Positions 25,016 to 32,716 of a DNA stretch of 64,000 bases are shown here, in pieces. This stretch comes from JADFQT01 sp965216025 (lineage in GTDB: Bacteria; Chloroflexota; Dehalococcoidia; Lucifugimonadales; UBA3495). The stretch's first letter is position 1. Each line of letters begins with the position of its first letter. The stretch is taken from assembly GCA_965216025.1 (NCBI GenBank), contig CBDCEX010000011.1:1-64000 (forward strand). Reading direction: 5' to 3'. Position numbers and translations under genes: made by a program. The notes beneath the pieces were generated by a model that saw only the letters and a list, made by a program, of their open reading frames with translations, searched no databases and had not been told where the DNA came from.

Positions 25016-25735
25016 TTGACACCCTCGGAGGACGAGCACTATGACGCCAAAGTCACTGACATCTGCGATCTGTACCGAGAAGCTCCCGCCTTGGTCCAAT
25101 CTGGGGAGCGAGTGATGAGCACTGATGAGTTGACCGGAGTACAGGCCCTGGAGCGCAAACATCCTGGTTTGCCCTTGGCGCCGGGGAAGGTGGAACGGCG
25201 GGAGTTTGAGTACATCCGGCATGGTACTCGCTCCTTCATCATCAGTCGGGATGTGGTGACAGGTCAGATTGTTGAGCCCTATGGGGGTCCCAGACGGACT
25301 GAGGCGGACTTTCTACAGCATGTGGAGGCAGTGACCGCCAGCGATAGGGCGGCCCAGCGGTGGCATTTTGTGGTGGACAACCTGGACACGCACCGTTCTG
25401 AATCTTTAGTGCGCTGGGTAGCCCGAGAGTCTGGGCTGGAACTGGAGTTGGGTAAGAAGGGCAAGTGGGGCATATTGGCGAACCGAGAGTCCCGGGCCGC
25501 CTTTCTCAGCGATCCCAGCCACCGCATCGTGTTTCACTACACCCCCAAGCACACGTCATGGATGAACCAGGTGGAAATCTGGCTGAGCATTCTGGTGCGG
25601 AAACTGCTACAGCGAGGGTCCTTCAAATCGGTCACCGATCTGAAACAAAAGGTGTTGGACTTCATCGACTATTACAACCGGACCATGGCAAAGCCATTCA
25701 AATGGACTTACCAAGGGAAGGTGTTGGTCGCATAA
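25016..25735 (+). CDS. IS630-II copy d orfB
   Basis: The 239-residue DDE half is intact with VMSTDELTGVQALE, FVVDNLDTHRSES and SWMNQVEIWLSIL. It differs from b at scattered positions (ESGLELELGKKGKWG). It is expected to be expressed as a -1 fusion with orfA. Confidence 0.85.
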   Translation: MTPSEDEHYDAKVTDICDLYREAPALVQSGERVMSTDELTGVQALERKHPGLPLAPGKVERREFEYIRHGTRSFIISRDVVTGQIVEPYGGPRRTEADFLQHVEAVTASDRAAQRWHFVVDNLDTHRSESLVRWVARESGLELELGKKGKWGILANRESRAAFLSDPSHRIVFHYTPKHTSWMNQVEIWLSILVRKLLQRGSFKSVTDLKQKVLDFIDYYNRTMAKPFKWTYQGKVLVA

Positions 25736-25808
25736 ATCTGTCGGGTTATTTACGCCCACCTGTACTAGGGCATGCATCCGGCTCTAGCGGCGGGCACTTG
25801 CTAATCAG

Positions 25809-25835
25809 GAAGGACCGGGCATGGCCCGGTCCTTC
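25809..25835. terminator. Strong hairpin between the IS array and the carbonic anhydrase gene
   Basis: The 12-bp stem GAAGGACCGGGC / GCCCGGTCCTTC closes a 3-base ATG loop. It lies about 33 bases beyond the stop of the minus-strand gene at 25868 and is its likely terminator. Confidence 0.75.
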
Positions 25836-25867
25836 TATTTGGTGTGGGGCAGGTGCCACGGCTCTTC

Positions 25868-26389
25868 TTATTCAGTGCCCCCCAGGCCTTCCGCCTTGAA
25901 AAGTTGGGCTTTTCGCGCGTAGTTCTCCGCGGTTTGGCGAATCCTCTCGTGGTGACCTGCATCGGTGGGCTGCTCCCGGGCCACCGCCGGCACCCCCAGA
26001 ATGAAGGACTTTTCCGGAAACTCCCGGTTTTCCAGGACCACCGCGCCGCTAGCCACCAGGGAGTACTCGCCCAGCACCACACCATCGTTCAGGGTGGCGC
26101 CGTTGCCAATCAGGCAGTTGGAGCCTATCTGCTTGGCATGGCAGATGACGCCGTGCCCCAACGAAACATAATCACCATAAAAGGCATCGTTGTCGGCATG
26201 CAGCACACAGTTGTCTTGGATGTCCACGTAGCGGCCCAGGGTGATCTTGATGGTATCTCCGCGGATTACTGTACCGGGCCAAACACTGGAGTACTCCCCT
26301 ATTTCCACGTCGCCAATAACATAGGCGGCCTCGCTGACCCAAGCCGTGGGATGTATCTTCGGCGTCTTGCCCTGGAAACTACGGATCAC
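25868..26389 (-). CDS. Gamma-class carbonic anhydrase family protein
   Basis: This 173-residue left-handed beta-helix protein is built of hexapeptide repeats (YVIGDVEIGEYSSVWPGTVI, then RYVDIQDNCVLHADNDAF). The zinc ligands of gamma-carbonic anhydrases are in place at H64, H79 and H84 (HADNDAF; GHGVICH). The family hydrates CO2 or, in relatives such as PaaY/YrdA, has looser roles. The catalytic Glu loop of the Cam type is not obvious, which fits the CamH/YrdA-like subgroup. The C-terminal helix (RIRQTAENYARKAQLFKAEG) is typical. The gene is intact and ends at a strong hairpin. Confidence 0.9.
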   Translation of the reverse strand: MIRSFQGKTPKIHPTAWVSEAAYVIGDVEIGEYSSVWPGTVIRGDTIKITLGRYVDIQDNCVLHADNDAFYGDYVSLGHGVICHAKQIGSNCLIGNGATLNDGVVLGEYSLVASGAVVLENREFPEKSFILGVPAVAREQPTDAGHHERIRQTAENYARKAQLFKAEGLGGTE

Positions 26390-26458
26390 AACTCTCTCAC
26401 TCGGGTCATTATCAGAGGTACACCTTCTTGTTCGTTTGTCTCTGAGCCTGCTCCCAGG

Positions 26459-27130
26459 CTAAGCGGGGAAGATGCGCTGGTAAATCCCCGGAGAGCCCGA
26501 CTCATGCACCATGTGGGGTCTAATCTGGCTGTTCCAGACCGGCGTTTCCATAGTACGCCAGGCATCCCATTCCGGGGTCTCGGCCACGCCCGGGGACTGC
26601 ATTTCATGGACTGTGGTGTATTTCGGCTGACCCTGAATCGCTTCGAACCGGCGATTACGGATATACCCCGGCACCTTATGGCACTCGGGCAACCGCTCGG
26701 TATTGTAGGTATGATTGAATGTCTCTTCTAGTTCTGTAGGTACCGACATCCGGCCTACCAAAATGGTTGGTGACATCTCAGCCTGGAGCGATTCCTCAGA
26801 GAGGTTATCGGGGTAAATCATCCGGTACAGGTTGAGAATGAAATTGCTGCCGACAATGCTGGGAGACAGGCGCTTGGTACCCTCGCTGGGATTTTTGCCC
26901 AGGTCCTTCCAGGGCTCGGAAAAATAAACTTCCGGCTGGTCCAGCTCGTAGCAGGCCAGATATTTGGGACCACCTTGCTGAGCCACGTAACGGGCCGCGT
27001 TCAGCACTCCTGGGACAGCAAGTCGCTCCGGAATATGCTCTTCGTTGTACCAGAGGTTGAACTCGTCCTCGAGTTCGGCGGGCATATCTACGTAGACCGT
27101 CAACAGACCCCGTCCCTTTTTCGCTGCCAT
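26459..27130 (-). CDS. Two-repeat dimeric alpha/beta-barrel protein, unknown role
   Basis: This 223-residue protein contains two copies of a ~100-residue unit. Unit 1 is LLTVYVDMPAELEDEFNLWY, then HIPERLAVPGVLNAARYVA. Unit 2 is ILVGRMSVPTELEETFNHTY, then RLPECHKVPGYIRNRRFEA. This 'NxxYN-E-HxPE' pattern is that of DUF4286/EthD-like dimeric barrels, which often bind small aromatic or quinone-like substrates; the function here is unknown. GAGGAG precedes the ATG. It lies 69 bases upstream of the carbonic anhydrase gene on the same strand. The fold resembles that of the NIPSNAP protein at 19952 in general terms only. Confidence 0.72.
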   Translation of the reverse strand: MAAKKGRGLLTVYVDMPAELEDEFNLWYNEEHIPERLAVPGVLNAARYVAQQGGPKYLACYELDQPEVYFSEPWKDLGKNPSEGTKRLSPSIVGSNFILNLYRMIYPDNLSEESLQAEMSPTILVGRMSVPTELEETFNHTYNTERLPECHKVPGYIRNRRFEAIQGQPKYTTVHEMQSPGVAETPEWDAWRTMETPVWNSQIRPHMVHESGSPGIYQRIFPA

Positions 27131-27334
27131 AAATCTCCTCGTTTAATCTCCGGGTTTAATCCCCGGGTCGCCAAATTCTCGATGTGGAGAATACCCCCAT
27201 TTTTTGGGATAAGCAACCGCCATAAGTAGCCGGGCTGCTTCCTGGGACTCCGATGATTGACAGTCACATCCTCTGCGCCGTAATCTAGGCCAGCTAGGCC
27301 ACCCAATATTTAACCTGCGACTACGAGGCGCGAT

Positions 27335-28348
27335 ATGAAGTTGCTCACCTACGACACCGGAAATGGTCCGCGCTGTGGGGTCATACGGGATGATCAAGTC
27401 GTGGATGTATCCAGCCTGCTCGCCACTGCCCAATCTTTGCCCGACGTCCGGGCGCTGCTGGAGCTGGGGGACTCAGCGCTGGACCGGGTGGGGGATGCGC
27501 TGGACCGGCGAATCGCCGCGCCTTCGGTACCGCTGGAAGGACTGCGGCTCCGCTCTCCCATCCTCCAGCCGCCCACGGTGCGGGATTTCATGATATTTGA
27601 GGAGCACGCCACCGCGCAGGGCACCCGGGAGCGGCAAGAAGCCTGGTACCGGATGCCCATCTTCTACTTTTCCAGCCCCCTTCGCATTTTCGGGCCGGAT
27701 GAGATCGTTCCCTATCCCTCGGCCTCGGAAATGCTGGACTACGAGCTGGAGATCGGTTGCGTCATCGGACGGGATGGCAGCAACGTTTCGGAAGAAGATG
27801 CCCTATCTTATATCGCCGGATTTCTCATCTTCAACGACTGGAGCTGCCGCGACCTGCAGCGGGATGAGAGCGAGGTTGGTTTGGGTCCGGCCAAGGGCAA
27901 GGACTCGGCATCGACCCTGGGACCCTGGCTGGTGACGACCGATGAGATGGCTCCCTATCTGAAGGAGGGGCGGCTGCACGTAACGTGCTCCGCCAAGGTA
28001 AACGGCGACTTCTGGGTCCAGGACAGCGACGGGGGCCTGGCCTACCACACCTGGGGCTCGATGGTGGAGCGGGCTTCCAAGGACAGCCGCATCGCGCCGG
28101 GCGACGTGCTGGGCTGCGGCACCGTGGGCGGCGGCTCCATCGGCGAGGCGATTCGCAAGGGATATGAAAAGGCTCGTTTTCTCCAGCCGGGCGACGTGGT
28201 CGAGATGGAAGTAGAGGGACTGGGCCGGCTGCGCAGCACTATCGGCCCCAAGGAGAACGAGAATCCCAACTACCGGTACCAACCCAATGAACAACCACCC
28301 CTGCCGGAGCGGGGCATAGCCAGGGGTTATAAGTACCAGCCCCGCTAG
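27335..28348 (+). CDS. Fumarylacetoacetate hydrolase family protein
   Basis: This 337-residue metal-dependent enzyme belongs to the FAH superfamily, which includes 2-keto-4-pentenoate hydratases, oxaloacetate decarboxylases and acylpyruvases. Core motifs are MLDYELEIGCVIGRDGSNVS (metal-binding E-x-E), YIAGFLIFNDWSCRDLQRDE, GKDSASTLGPWLVTTDEMAP and IAPGDVLGCGTVGGGSIGEA. The N-terminal ~80 residues form the usual FAH_N-like domain. The exact substrate cannot be assigned. The gene stands alone, divergent from the DUF4286-like gene across a ~200-base spacer. Confidence 0.9.
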   Translation: MKLLTYDTGNGPRCGVIRDDQVVDVSSLLATAQSLPDVRALLELGDSALDRVGDALDRRIAAPSVPLEGLRLRSPILQPPTVRDFMIFEEHATAQGTRERQEAWYRMPIFYFSSPLRIFGPDEIVPYPSASEMLDYELEIGCVIGRDGSNVSEEDALSYIAGFLIFNDWSCRDLQRDESEVGLGPAKGKDSASTLGPWLVTTDEMAPYLKEGRLHVTCSAKVNGDFWVQDSDGGLAYHTWGSMVERASKDSRIAPGDVLGCGTVGGGSIGEAIRKGYEKARFLQPGDVVEMEVEGLGRLRSTIGPKENENPNYRYQPNEQPPLPERGIARGYKYQPR

Positions 28349-28727
28349 CGTTTCCTTCGAGACGGCCTCCTAACAGCAATAATCCCCGATTGATGAATAT
28401 ATTCAAAGCGGGGTTATATGATGTGGAAGCGTTTGTGGGACTCTATCCGGAACCCCTCATGGCAATGGCTTTACAATCACAAATATAAGGGCATGAGTCT
28501 CGAAGCCCAGCGGCTAGCATTAACAGTTGATCTACGGCGTATGACCGAAAAGGAAGAAAGTGCCCAGCTAGCAATACTGCTGAACCAGGCTGCCCCGGGA
28601 GTATCGGGAACGGCTGGAGCACAGGAGACGGCAAAGGGTCTGGTCCTGTATGTGCAGAGACACCACTATTTGAGCGCTGGAGCGGGCCAGGTACTCCTTC
28701 CTATGGTAGGTCTCTCTTTTTTCATCA

Positions 28728-30174
28728 TATTTTTGGTAAGTGTTCAGATTTGAGGGGAAGCGAGCAACCGGCGGCATTCCAGGAGGGGATTGAGACCTCT
28801 AGCCCGCCAGGTGCCAAAGAGGGATGCCAAGGTCATCTTGCTGTCGGTGCCCTGCCCTGAGCGGGTGCCGCCGCTGATCTTGCGACTGGTTACCAGATGC
28901 CGCAGGCTCCGCTCGGCGGCGTTGTTGTCTGAGGGCACGGCTGGGTCCGACACGAAGACAAACAGTTCCTTGATGAACCGTTCCATGCGCCGGCAGAGCT
29001 TGGCCTGAACCGCCAGGGGATCTTTAAGGAAAGGCCGCGCCAAGACCATTAGTTTCTCCTCCAGCATTAGCTGGGTGCGATGGCCTGGCTGGGCTCGGGG
29101 AAGGACCGCGGCCTTGGCCTCCGTGTAGACCTGGTGAACCGCCTCGGCCCACTGAGCCAGCCCAGCGTCTTCTGGGTACAACCCTTTCAGGTCATGGATA
29201 TCCCGCAGCAGATGAGCCCAGCACCGTTGCTTCAGGCCCGGGTAGTGGTTATAGGCGGCGTAGAAATCACTGACCAACACTCCGCTGAAGGAGGAATCCA
29301 GCACCTCATCCACCACCCCCTTATCCCGACCCCGACGCAGGAAGTATCGTTCGCTGGGAGTGCTGAAGGTCCAAACATAGCCGTTGCTCCCGTCCTGGCG
29401 CCAGCCGGTTTCGTCGCCCTGCACCACGGGACTGGCGCGGACTTGCTCGAGCACCTCTCGCACCGCCGTCTCAGCCTGACGGGCTACTCCATGGACGGCC
29501 TGGACGATGACACCAACACTCAGGTGCAACTGATGGACGGTCTCCAGGTACCATTGGATGATTCTTATGGGCAACCGTCCCTCCTCCCGCAGGGTCACCA
29601 TCAGGCTTACCAGATTGACCCCCAGGCGCTGCTGGCCCAGAACCACCCCCTGCAGGGCCTCTTTGGGCAGCCGGCGCCGCTGGCATACCGGACAGATGCG
29701 GGCTACCAGGGCGTGCTCGGTCACTTCTACCGGAGCCACCGGTAGCTCAATGACTTCCCGAGTTCGCTGTACCCATCCGCCGTTCAGGTGAGTCCCGCAG
29801 TCGGGACAGACCGCCACGGCATGCTCCACCCGCCGGGTAGGAGTCATGCGCTGGCGGGCGAAGCCATGGCGGCGCGGCTTTCTGGGCTCCTTTTTCTCCG
29901 GCGCTTGCCGGCTGGAGTGCGGCTGATTACCCGGCATCCCCGACGACCCGCGCCGGTTGGGACGGGATTCCAGAACCCCAATCCGCCTTTGCAAATCGGC
30001 AATGACTGCCCGCTGGCCGGCAATTATCTCCAGCAGAGTTTCGCGACTCGCCGCGTTCAGGTCTAGTTCAGTGTCCACCTCCCTGGTATGCCACAACTCC
30101 CCCGGCCATGCCAGCGTTTTTCCAACGGCTTTGAGCCAATTCACCTCATCAAGTCTGAACAGTTACTATTTTTG
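28728..30174 (-). mobile_element. IS66-family element with 8-bp target duplication
   Basis: The element (28736-30166, 1431 bp) has ends GTAAGTGTTCAGA and, inward, GTAACTGTTCAGA. It is flanked by TATTTTTG at 28728-28735 and 30167-30174, the 8-bp duplication expected for IS66. It carries only the tnpC-type gene; tnpA and tnpB are absent, as in the ISBst12-type subgroup. Confidence 0.93.
28744..30144 (-). CDS. IS66-family transposase (TnpC type)
   Basis: This 466-residue transposase has an N-terminal coiled-coil/leucine-zipper-like stretch (ETLLEIIAGQRAVIADLQRR), a zinc-finger-like CPDCGTHLNGGW, then CPVCQRRRLPKE, and the DDE catalytic core: SPVVQGDETGWRQDG, GVLVSDFYAAYNHYP and SDNNAAERSLRHLVTSRKIS. 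The whole frame is open, so the element may be active. The length is somewhat short for IS66 (~510) but typical for the single-gene subgroup. Confidence 0.92.
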   Translation of the reverse strand: MNWLKAVGKTLAWPGELWHTREVDTELDLNAASRETLLEIIAGQRAVIADLQRRIGVLESRPNRRGSSGMPGNQPHSSRQAPEKKEPRKPRRHGFARQRMTPTRRVEHAVAVCPDCGTHLNGGWVQRTREVIELPVAPVEVTEHALVARICPVCQRRRLPKEALQGVVLGQQRLGVNLVSLMVTLREEGRLPIRIIQWYLETVHQLHLSVGVIVQAVHGVARQAETAVREVLEQVRASPVVQGDETGWRQDGSNGYVWTFSTPSERYFLRRGRDKGVVDEVLDSSFSGVLVSDFYAAYNHYPGLKQRCWAHLLRDIHDLKGLYPEDAGLAQWAEAVHQVYTEAKAAVLPRAQPGHRTQLMLEEKLMVLARPFLKDPLAVQAKLCRRMERFIKELFVFVSDPAVPSDNNAAERSLRHLVTSRKISGGTRSGQGTDSKMTLASLFGTWRARGLNPLLECRRLLASPQI

Positions 30175-30183
30175 TTGTTTCTT

Positions 30184-30324
30184 GCCTGTATACTTCCTGA
30201 CGGCAAAGTGAAGGCCGCGCCAAGACCATTAGTTTCTCCTCCAGCCTGTGCGATGGCCTGGCTGGGCTCGGGGAAGGACCGAGCCCTTGGCTCCTCGCCT
30301 GTATACTTCCTGACGGCAAAGTGA
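30184..30324. repeat. 28-bp direct repeat flanking a copied IS66 segment
   Basis: A 28-bp sequence starting GCCTGTATACTTCCTGACGG occurs at 30184-30211 and 30297-30324. Between the copies lies an ~80-base segment matching the interior of the IS66 element (about 29031-29110, starting AAGGCCGCGCCAAGACCATT) with a small internal deletion. This looks like a template-switch event during replication. Confidence 0.9.
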
Positions 30325-30780
30325 ATGCTATAGAAAACGCCATGCTAGGCCTGACCACGGTTGCTTTCTTTGCGGTTCTTGTAGCGGGCTCCGCTGGCGG
30401 AACAATAAGAGTTCTGCTGACATCTTTAGGAAGGGGGCATCCATCCAGGAGTGTTGTTGGCCTTATCTTCACTGGTTTCCTTTGGCCCGCTGTCGGAGCC
30501 GTGCTAGGATTAATGCTAGTAGAAGCCTTCCAATCGGGGTTCCTGCCGATGCCAATCCAGGAGCCTGCCAACGCCTCCATCACGGGCGGATGGGACCAAG
30601 CCCAACATTTTGTGATTCTGGCCGCATTCTTGGGAGGGTTCACCGAGAGCCTAATCAACAGGATGGTCGACCGAATCGTACCGTCCCAATCTTCGAGTTC
30701 TGGGCCTGCCATGCCACCCACGGGCTAAGGGGCAGAGGCCCAGCAGCCTCAACCAACCGGCGAGTAAGCCAGTCCCGCCG

Positions 30781-31119
30781 CTAGTCCTCCAGGTGGATGG
30801 TGGCGGTGACCCGAGGAACGTCGCCCACCACTCGCGTGGTGTGGCCCTTGCCGGTCATGTCTTCAGCCAGGTTGACATCCCCGGCCCGCAGCCGCCGGGT
30901 GGTGCCATCCTCCAGTCCGATTTCCCCCTCTCCGGAAAGGGTAATGATGTACTGGCGGCGGGGCGCGTTGTGCCAGTCGCTGAACCGTCCCACCTCGGCA
31001 GCGCGAAACACAACTCCCGTGCTGGTGTGCAGAGTGGTCAGGTCGGGCTGAGACGCCAGGTCCAGTTCATCCATGTGGGATTTTCCATCGTCGCCGGTGT
31101 ACAACCTGTAGATGGCCAT
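30781..31119 (-). CDS. Small cupin-domain protein, paralog of 9406
   Basis: This 112-residue cupin has the same plan as the protein at 9406-9750: MAIYRLYTGDDGKSHMDELD, then RFSDWHNAPRRQYIITLSGE, then RLRAGDVNLAEDMTGKGHTT. An AGGAGGTAG site precedes the ATG. The function is unknown. Few metal-ligand histidines are visible, so a dioxygenase role is not assured. It is a single gene downstream of the C-rich palindrome at 31212. Confidence 0.82.
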   Translation of the reverse strand: MAIYRLYTGDDGKSHMDELDLASQPDLTTLHTSTGVVFRAAEVGRFSDWHNAPRRQYIITLSGEGEIGLEDGTTRRLRAGDVNLAEDMTGKGHTTRVVGDVPRVTATIHLED

Positions 31120-31211
31120 TGAACTACCTCCTGTTGTTTTTTTGGTGGGTTATATTTTATTACTGAGCCTTGAAACCCTAGCTTAACACGGTCGGAGGAG
31201 CTACTTTGGGA

Positions 31212-31258
31212 AAATCCCCCTATATCCCCCTTTTAAAAAGGGGGATATAGGGGGATTT
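31212..31258. repeat. Intergenic palindromic repeat, C5/G5 type, copy 2
   Basis: CCCCCTATATCCCCC and its complement GGGGGATATAGGGGG face each other across TTTTAAAAA. This is the most regular of the three copies. It lies just past the stop of the CapA-like gene and upstream of the cupin gene. Confidence 0.85.
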
Positions 31259-31275
31259 TGATCCCTCAAGTTTGA

Positions 31276-32637
31276 TCAAACCCGTATCACGCCCACGCCG
31301 TCGGCAATGGTAATTTCGGTGCCAAAAGGCTTGGAAACATCCTGTAGCCAGGTCAACGTCTGCTGGGCTACCTCGCCTTCCGACAGCACCGGGCGGCCCC
31401 GCTGTGGTATGGGGCGCCCGTAGCCCATATCTATTGGATAGAGCAACACCTCCTTCAGGCCTCCCCCACTGTAGTTGCACACCGCCACGACGCTTCTCCA
31501 GAAAACTGGGTCCCCGGCAAAGGCGCGGGTTCCCCCGCCGGAGCGAGTGTCCAAGTAGTCGCCGGGCGTCTGATCGTAACCCAGATTGAAGCGCCGGTAA
31601 GCCTCATCGGGCAACCACAGCACGCTCTCATTCTGGAAGATAAAGTTGCCCAGGCTGTAGAAGATGGGCCGGTTCTGGTAGATCTCTATGCCCCGCAAAA
31701 AATGAGGGCCATGCCCGGCGAAGAGGGCCGCGCCCTGATCGATGGTCCAGTGGGCCATCTCGATCAGGAACTCTGGAGGCGAGATTCGGGTCAGGCCGTG
31801 GAATTCCCCGGTGGCGCCGCTCTCGTGGCAATGGGCCCCGTAGACGACCCATTCGGCCTGCTTCTGGGCTCCCCGAATCCATTTACCGATGCCGGCCAGG
31901 TCGTCCTGATTGGCCGAGGTGGTAATCGAAAAATCCTCGCCCAGGACGAACTTGTTTTCCAGGAACTCTATCTCGCTGCGCTCATCCTTAGCCTCCTCGG
32001 TGCCCTGGAAACCGAAGGTTCGGCGGGCTTCCTGAATGTCCCGGTATCCCAGCTCATCTCGGGCGCGGCTCAGCGCGTCGAACACCTCCCGCTCCACGTG
32101 GTGGACCAGGTTGTGCCTTAGAGCGTTGACCCCGGGCCGACCGGGGAAGTCGGGACGACCCGGACCCGCCCGGGACTGCTCGCTAAAGGTGCTGGTAGCG
32201 CCCATGACCGCTACTCGGCCCCGGGGGGAATCCACGTAGGCCGGCGAGCGGGCCTCGTCGATATTCCGCCCTCCGCCGGCTTGGGGCAGGTCTATTTCCC
32301 GGCAGTGCTGCAAGGTAGTGAGGAACCCACCTTCGGAAAAATCGAAGGAATGGTTGCTGGCGGTCGTCACGGCATCCACCCCCATCCACTTCAGCTCGTC
32401 CAGGTTGTGCGGGTCCGAACGAGTATAGGTGGCCCCGCTCCACTGCCAGCTGCTCTCGTAATCGTGGAACAGCATCTCCAGGTTGACGATGCTGACATCG
32501 GCCTTCCGCAGTATCTCCACCAGCTTGAGGAAACCCGGCTCTTGGAAGGGCCGCATGCGCCGGGTGATCATGGCATCCCCGGCCACCGCTATGGAAATAT
32601 CCCCGCGCTCCGAGTCGTAAATCGTGTCTGGGCACAT
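31276..32637 (-). CDS. CapA-family metallophosphatase-like protein
   Basis: This 453-residue protein resembles CapA/PgsA, which takes part in poly-gamma-glutamate capsule synthesis. The start at ATG 32637 (MCPDTIYDSERGDISIAVAG) is chosen for its GGAGG-type site; TTG six codons earlier is an alternative. Motifs are AVAGDAMITRRM (metal site), SIVNLEMLFHD, TTASNHSFDFSEGGFLTTLQ, QAEWVVYGAHCHESGATGEF and ALFAGHGPHFLRGIEIYQNR then PIFYSLGNFIF. No signal peptide or membrane anchor is visible, unlike true CapA, so it may be a cytoplasmic hydrolase of the superfamily. It lies downstream of the Gfo/Idh gene on the same strand. Confidence 0.82.
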   Translation of the reverse strand: MCPDTIYDSERGDISIAVAGDAMITRRMRPFQEPGFLKLVEILRKADVSIVNLEMLFHDYESSWQWSGATYTRSDPHNLDELKWMGVDAVTTASNHSFDFSEGGFLTTLQHCREIDLPQAGGGRNIDEARSPAYVDSPRGRVAVMGATSTFSEQSRAGPGRPDFPGRPGVNALRHNLVHHVEREVFDALSRARDELGYRDIQEARRTFGFQGTEEAKDERSEIEFLENKFVLGEDFSITTSANQDDLAGIGKWIRGAQKQAEWVVYGAHCHESGATGEFHGLTRISPPEFLIEMAHWTIDQGAALFAGHGPHFLRGIEIYQNRPIFYSLGNFIFQNESVLWLPDEAYRRFNLGYDQTPGDYLDTRSGGGTRAFAGDPVFWRSVVAVCNYSGGGLKEVLLYPIDMGYGRPIPQRGRPVLSEGEVAQQTLTWLQDVSKPFGTEITIADGVGVIRV

Positions 32638-32716
32638 AAGTTCAGGAGCCTCCAAAATCTTCGATTAGGGAACCGATTCTGGTAAGAACGCGAATAATTC
32701 GACTACAAAGATTGGA

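Larger units (their letters stand above)
24448..25765 (+). mobile_element. IS630-II copy d, diverged
   Basis: This 1318-bp fourth unit of the array is bordered by TA at 24446-24447 and 25766-25767. It is clearly more diverged from b and c than they are from each other, including at the left end (GACAAGCATGAGTAGTATAA), so it is a separate, probably older insertion and not a recent duplicate. Both frames are open. Confidence 0.93.
28418..30728 (+). pseudogene. Membrane protein gene split by IS66 and a templated insertion
   Basis: The 5' part (28418-28735) encodes a soluble N-terminal region (MMWKRLWDSIRNPSWQWLYN; DLRRMTEKEESAQLAILLNQ) and the start of a membrane helix (VLLPMVGLSFFIIF). IS66 (28736-30166) interrupts it. 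Removing IS66 and one TATTTTTG gives FIIFLLFLACILPDGKV. A further 113-bp insertion (about 30184-30296) must be removed, after which the frame continues as NAIENAMLGLTTVAFFAVLV, GLIFTGFLWPAVGAVLGLML and FVILAAFLGGFTESLINRMV to TAA at 30728. The restored protein has about 245 residues with 3-4 membrane helices and no recognised family. Confidence 0.78.
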
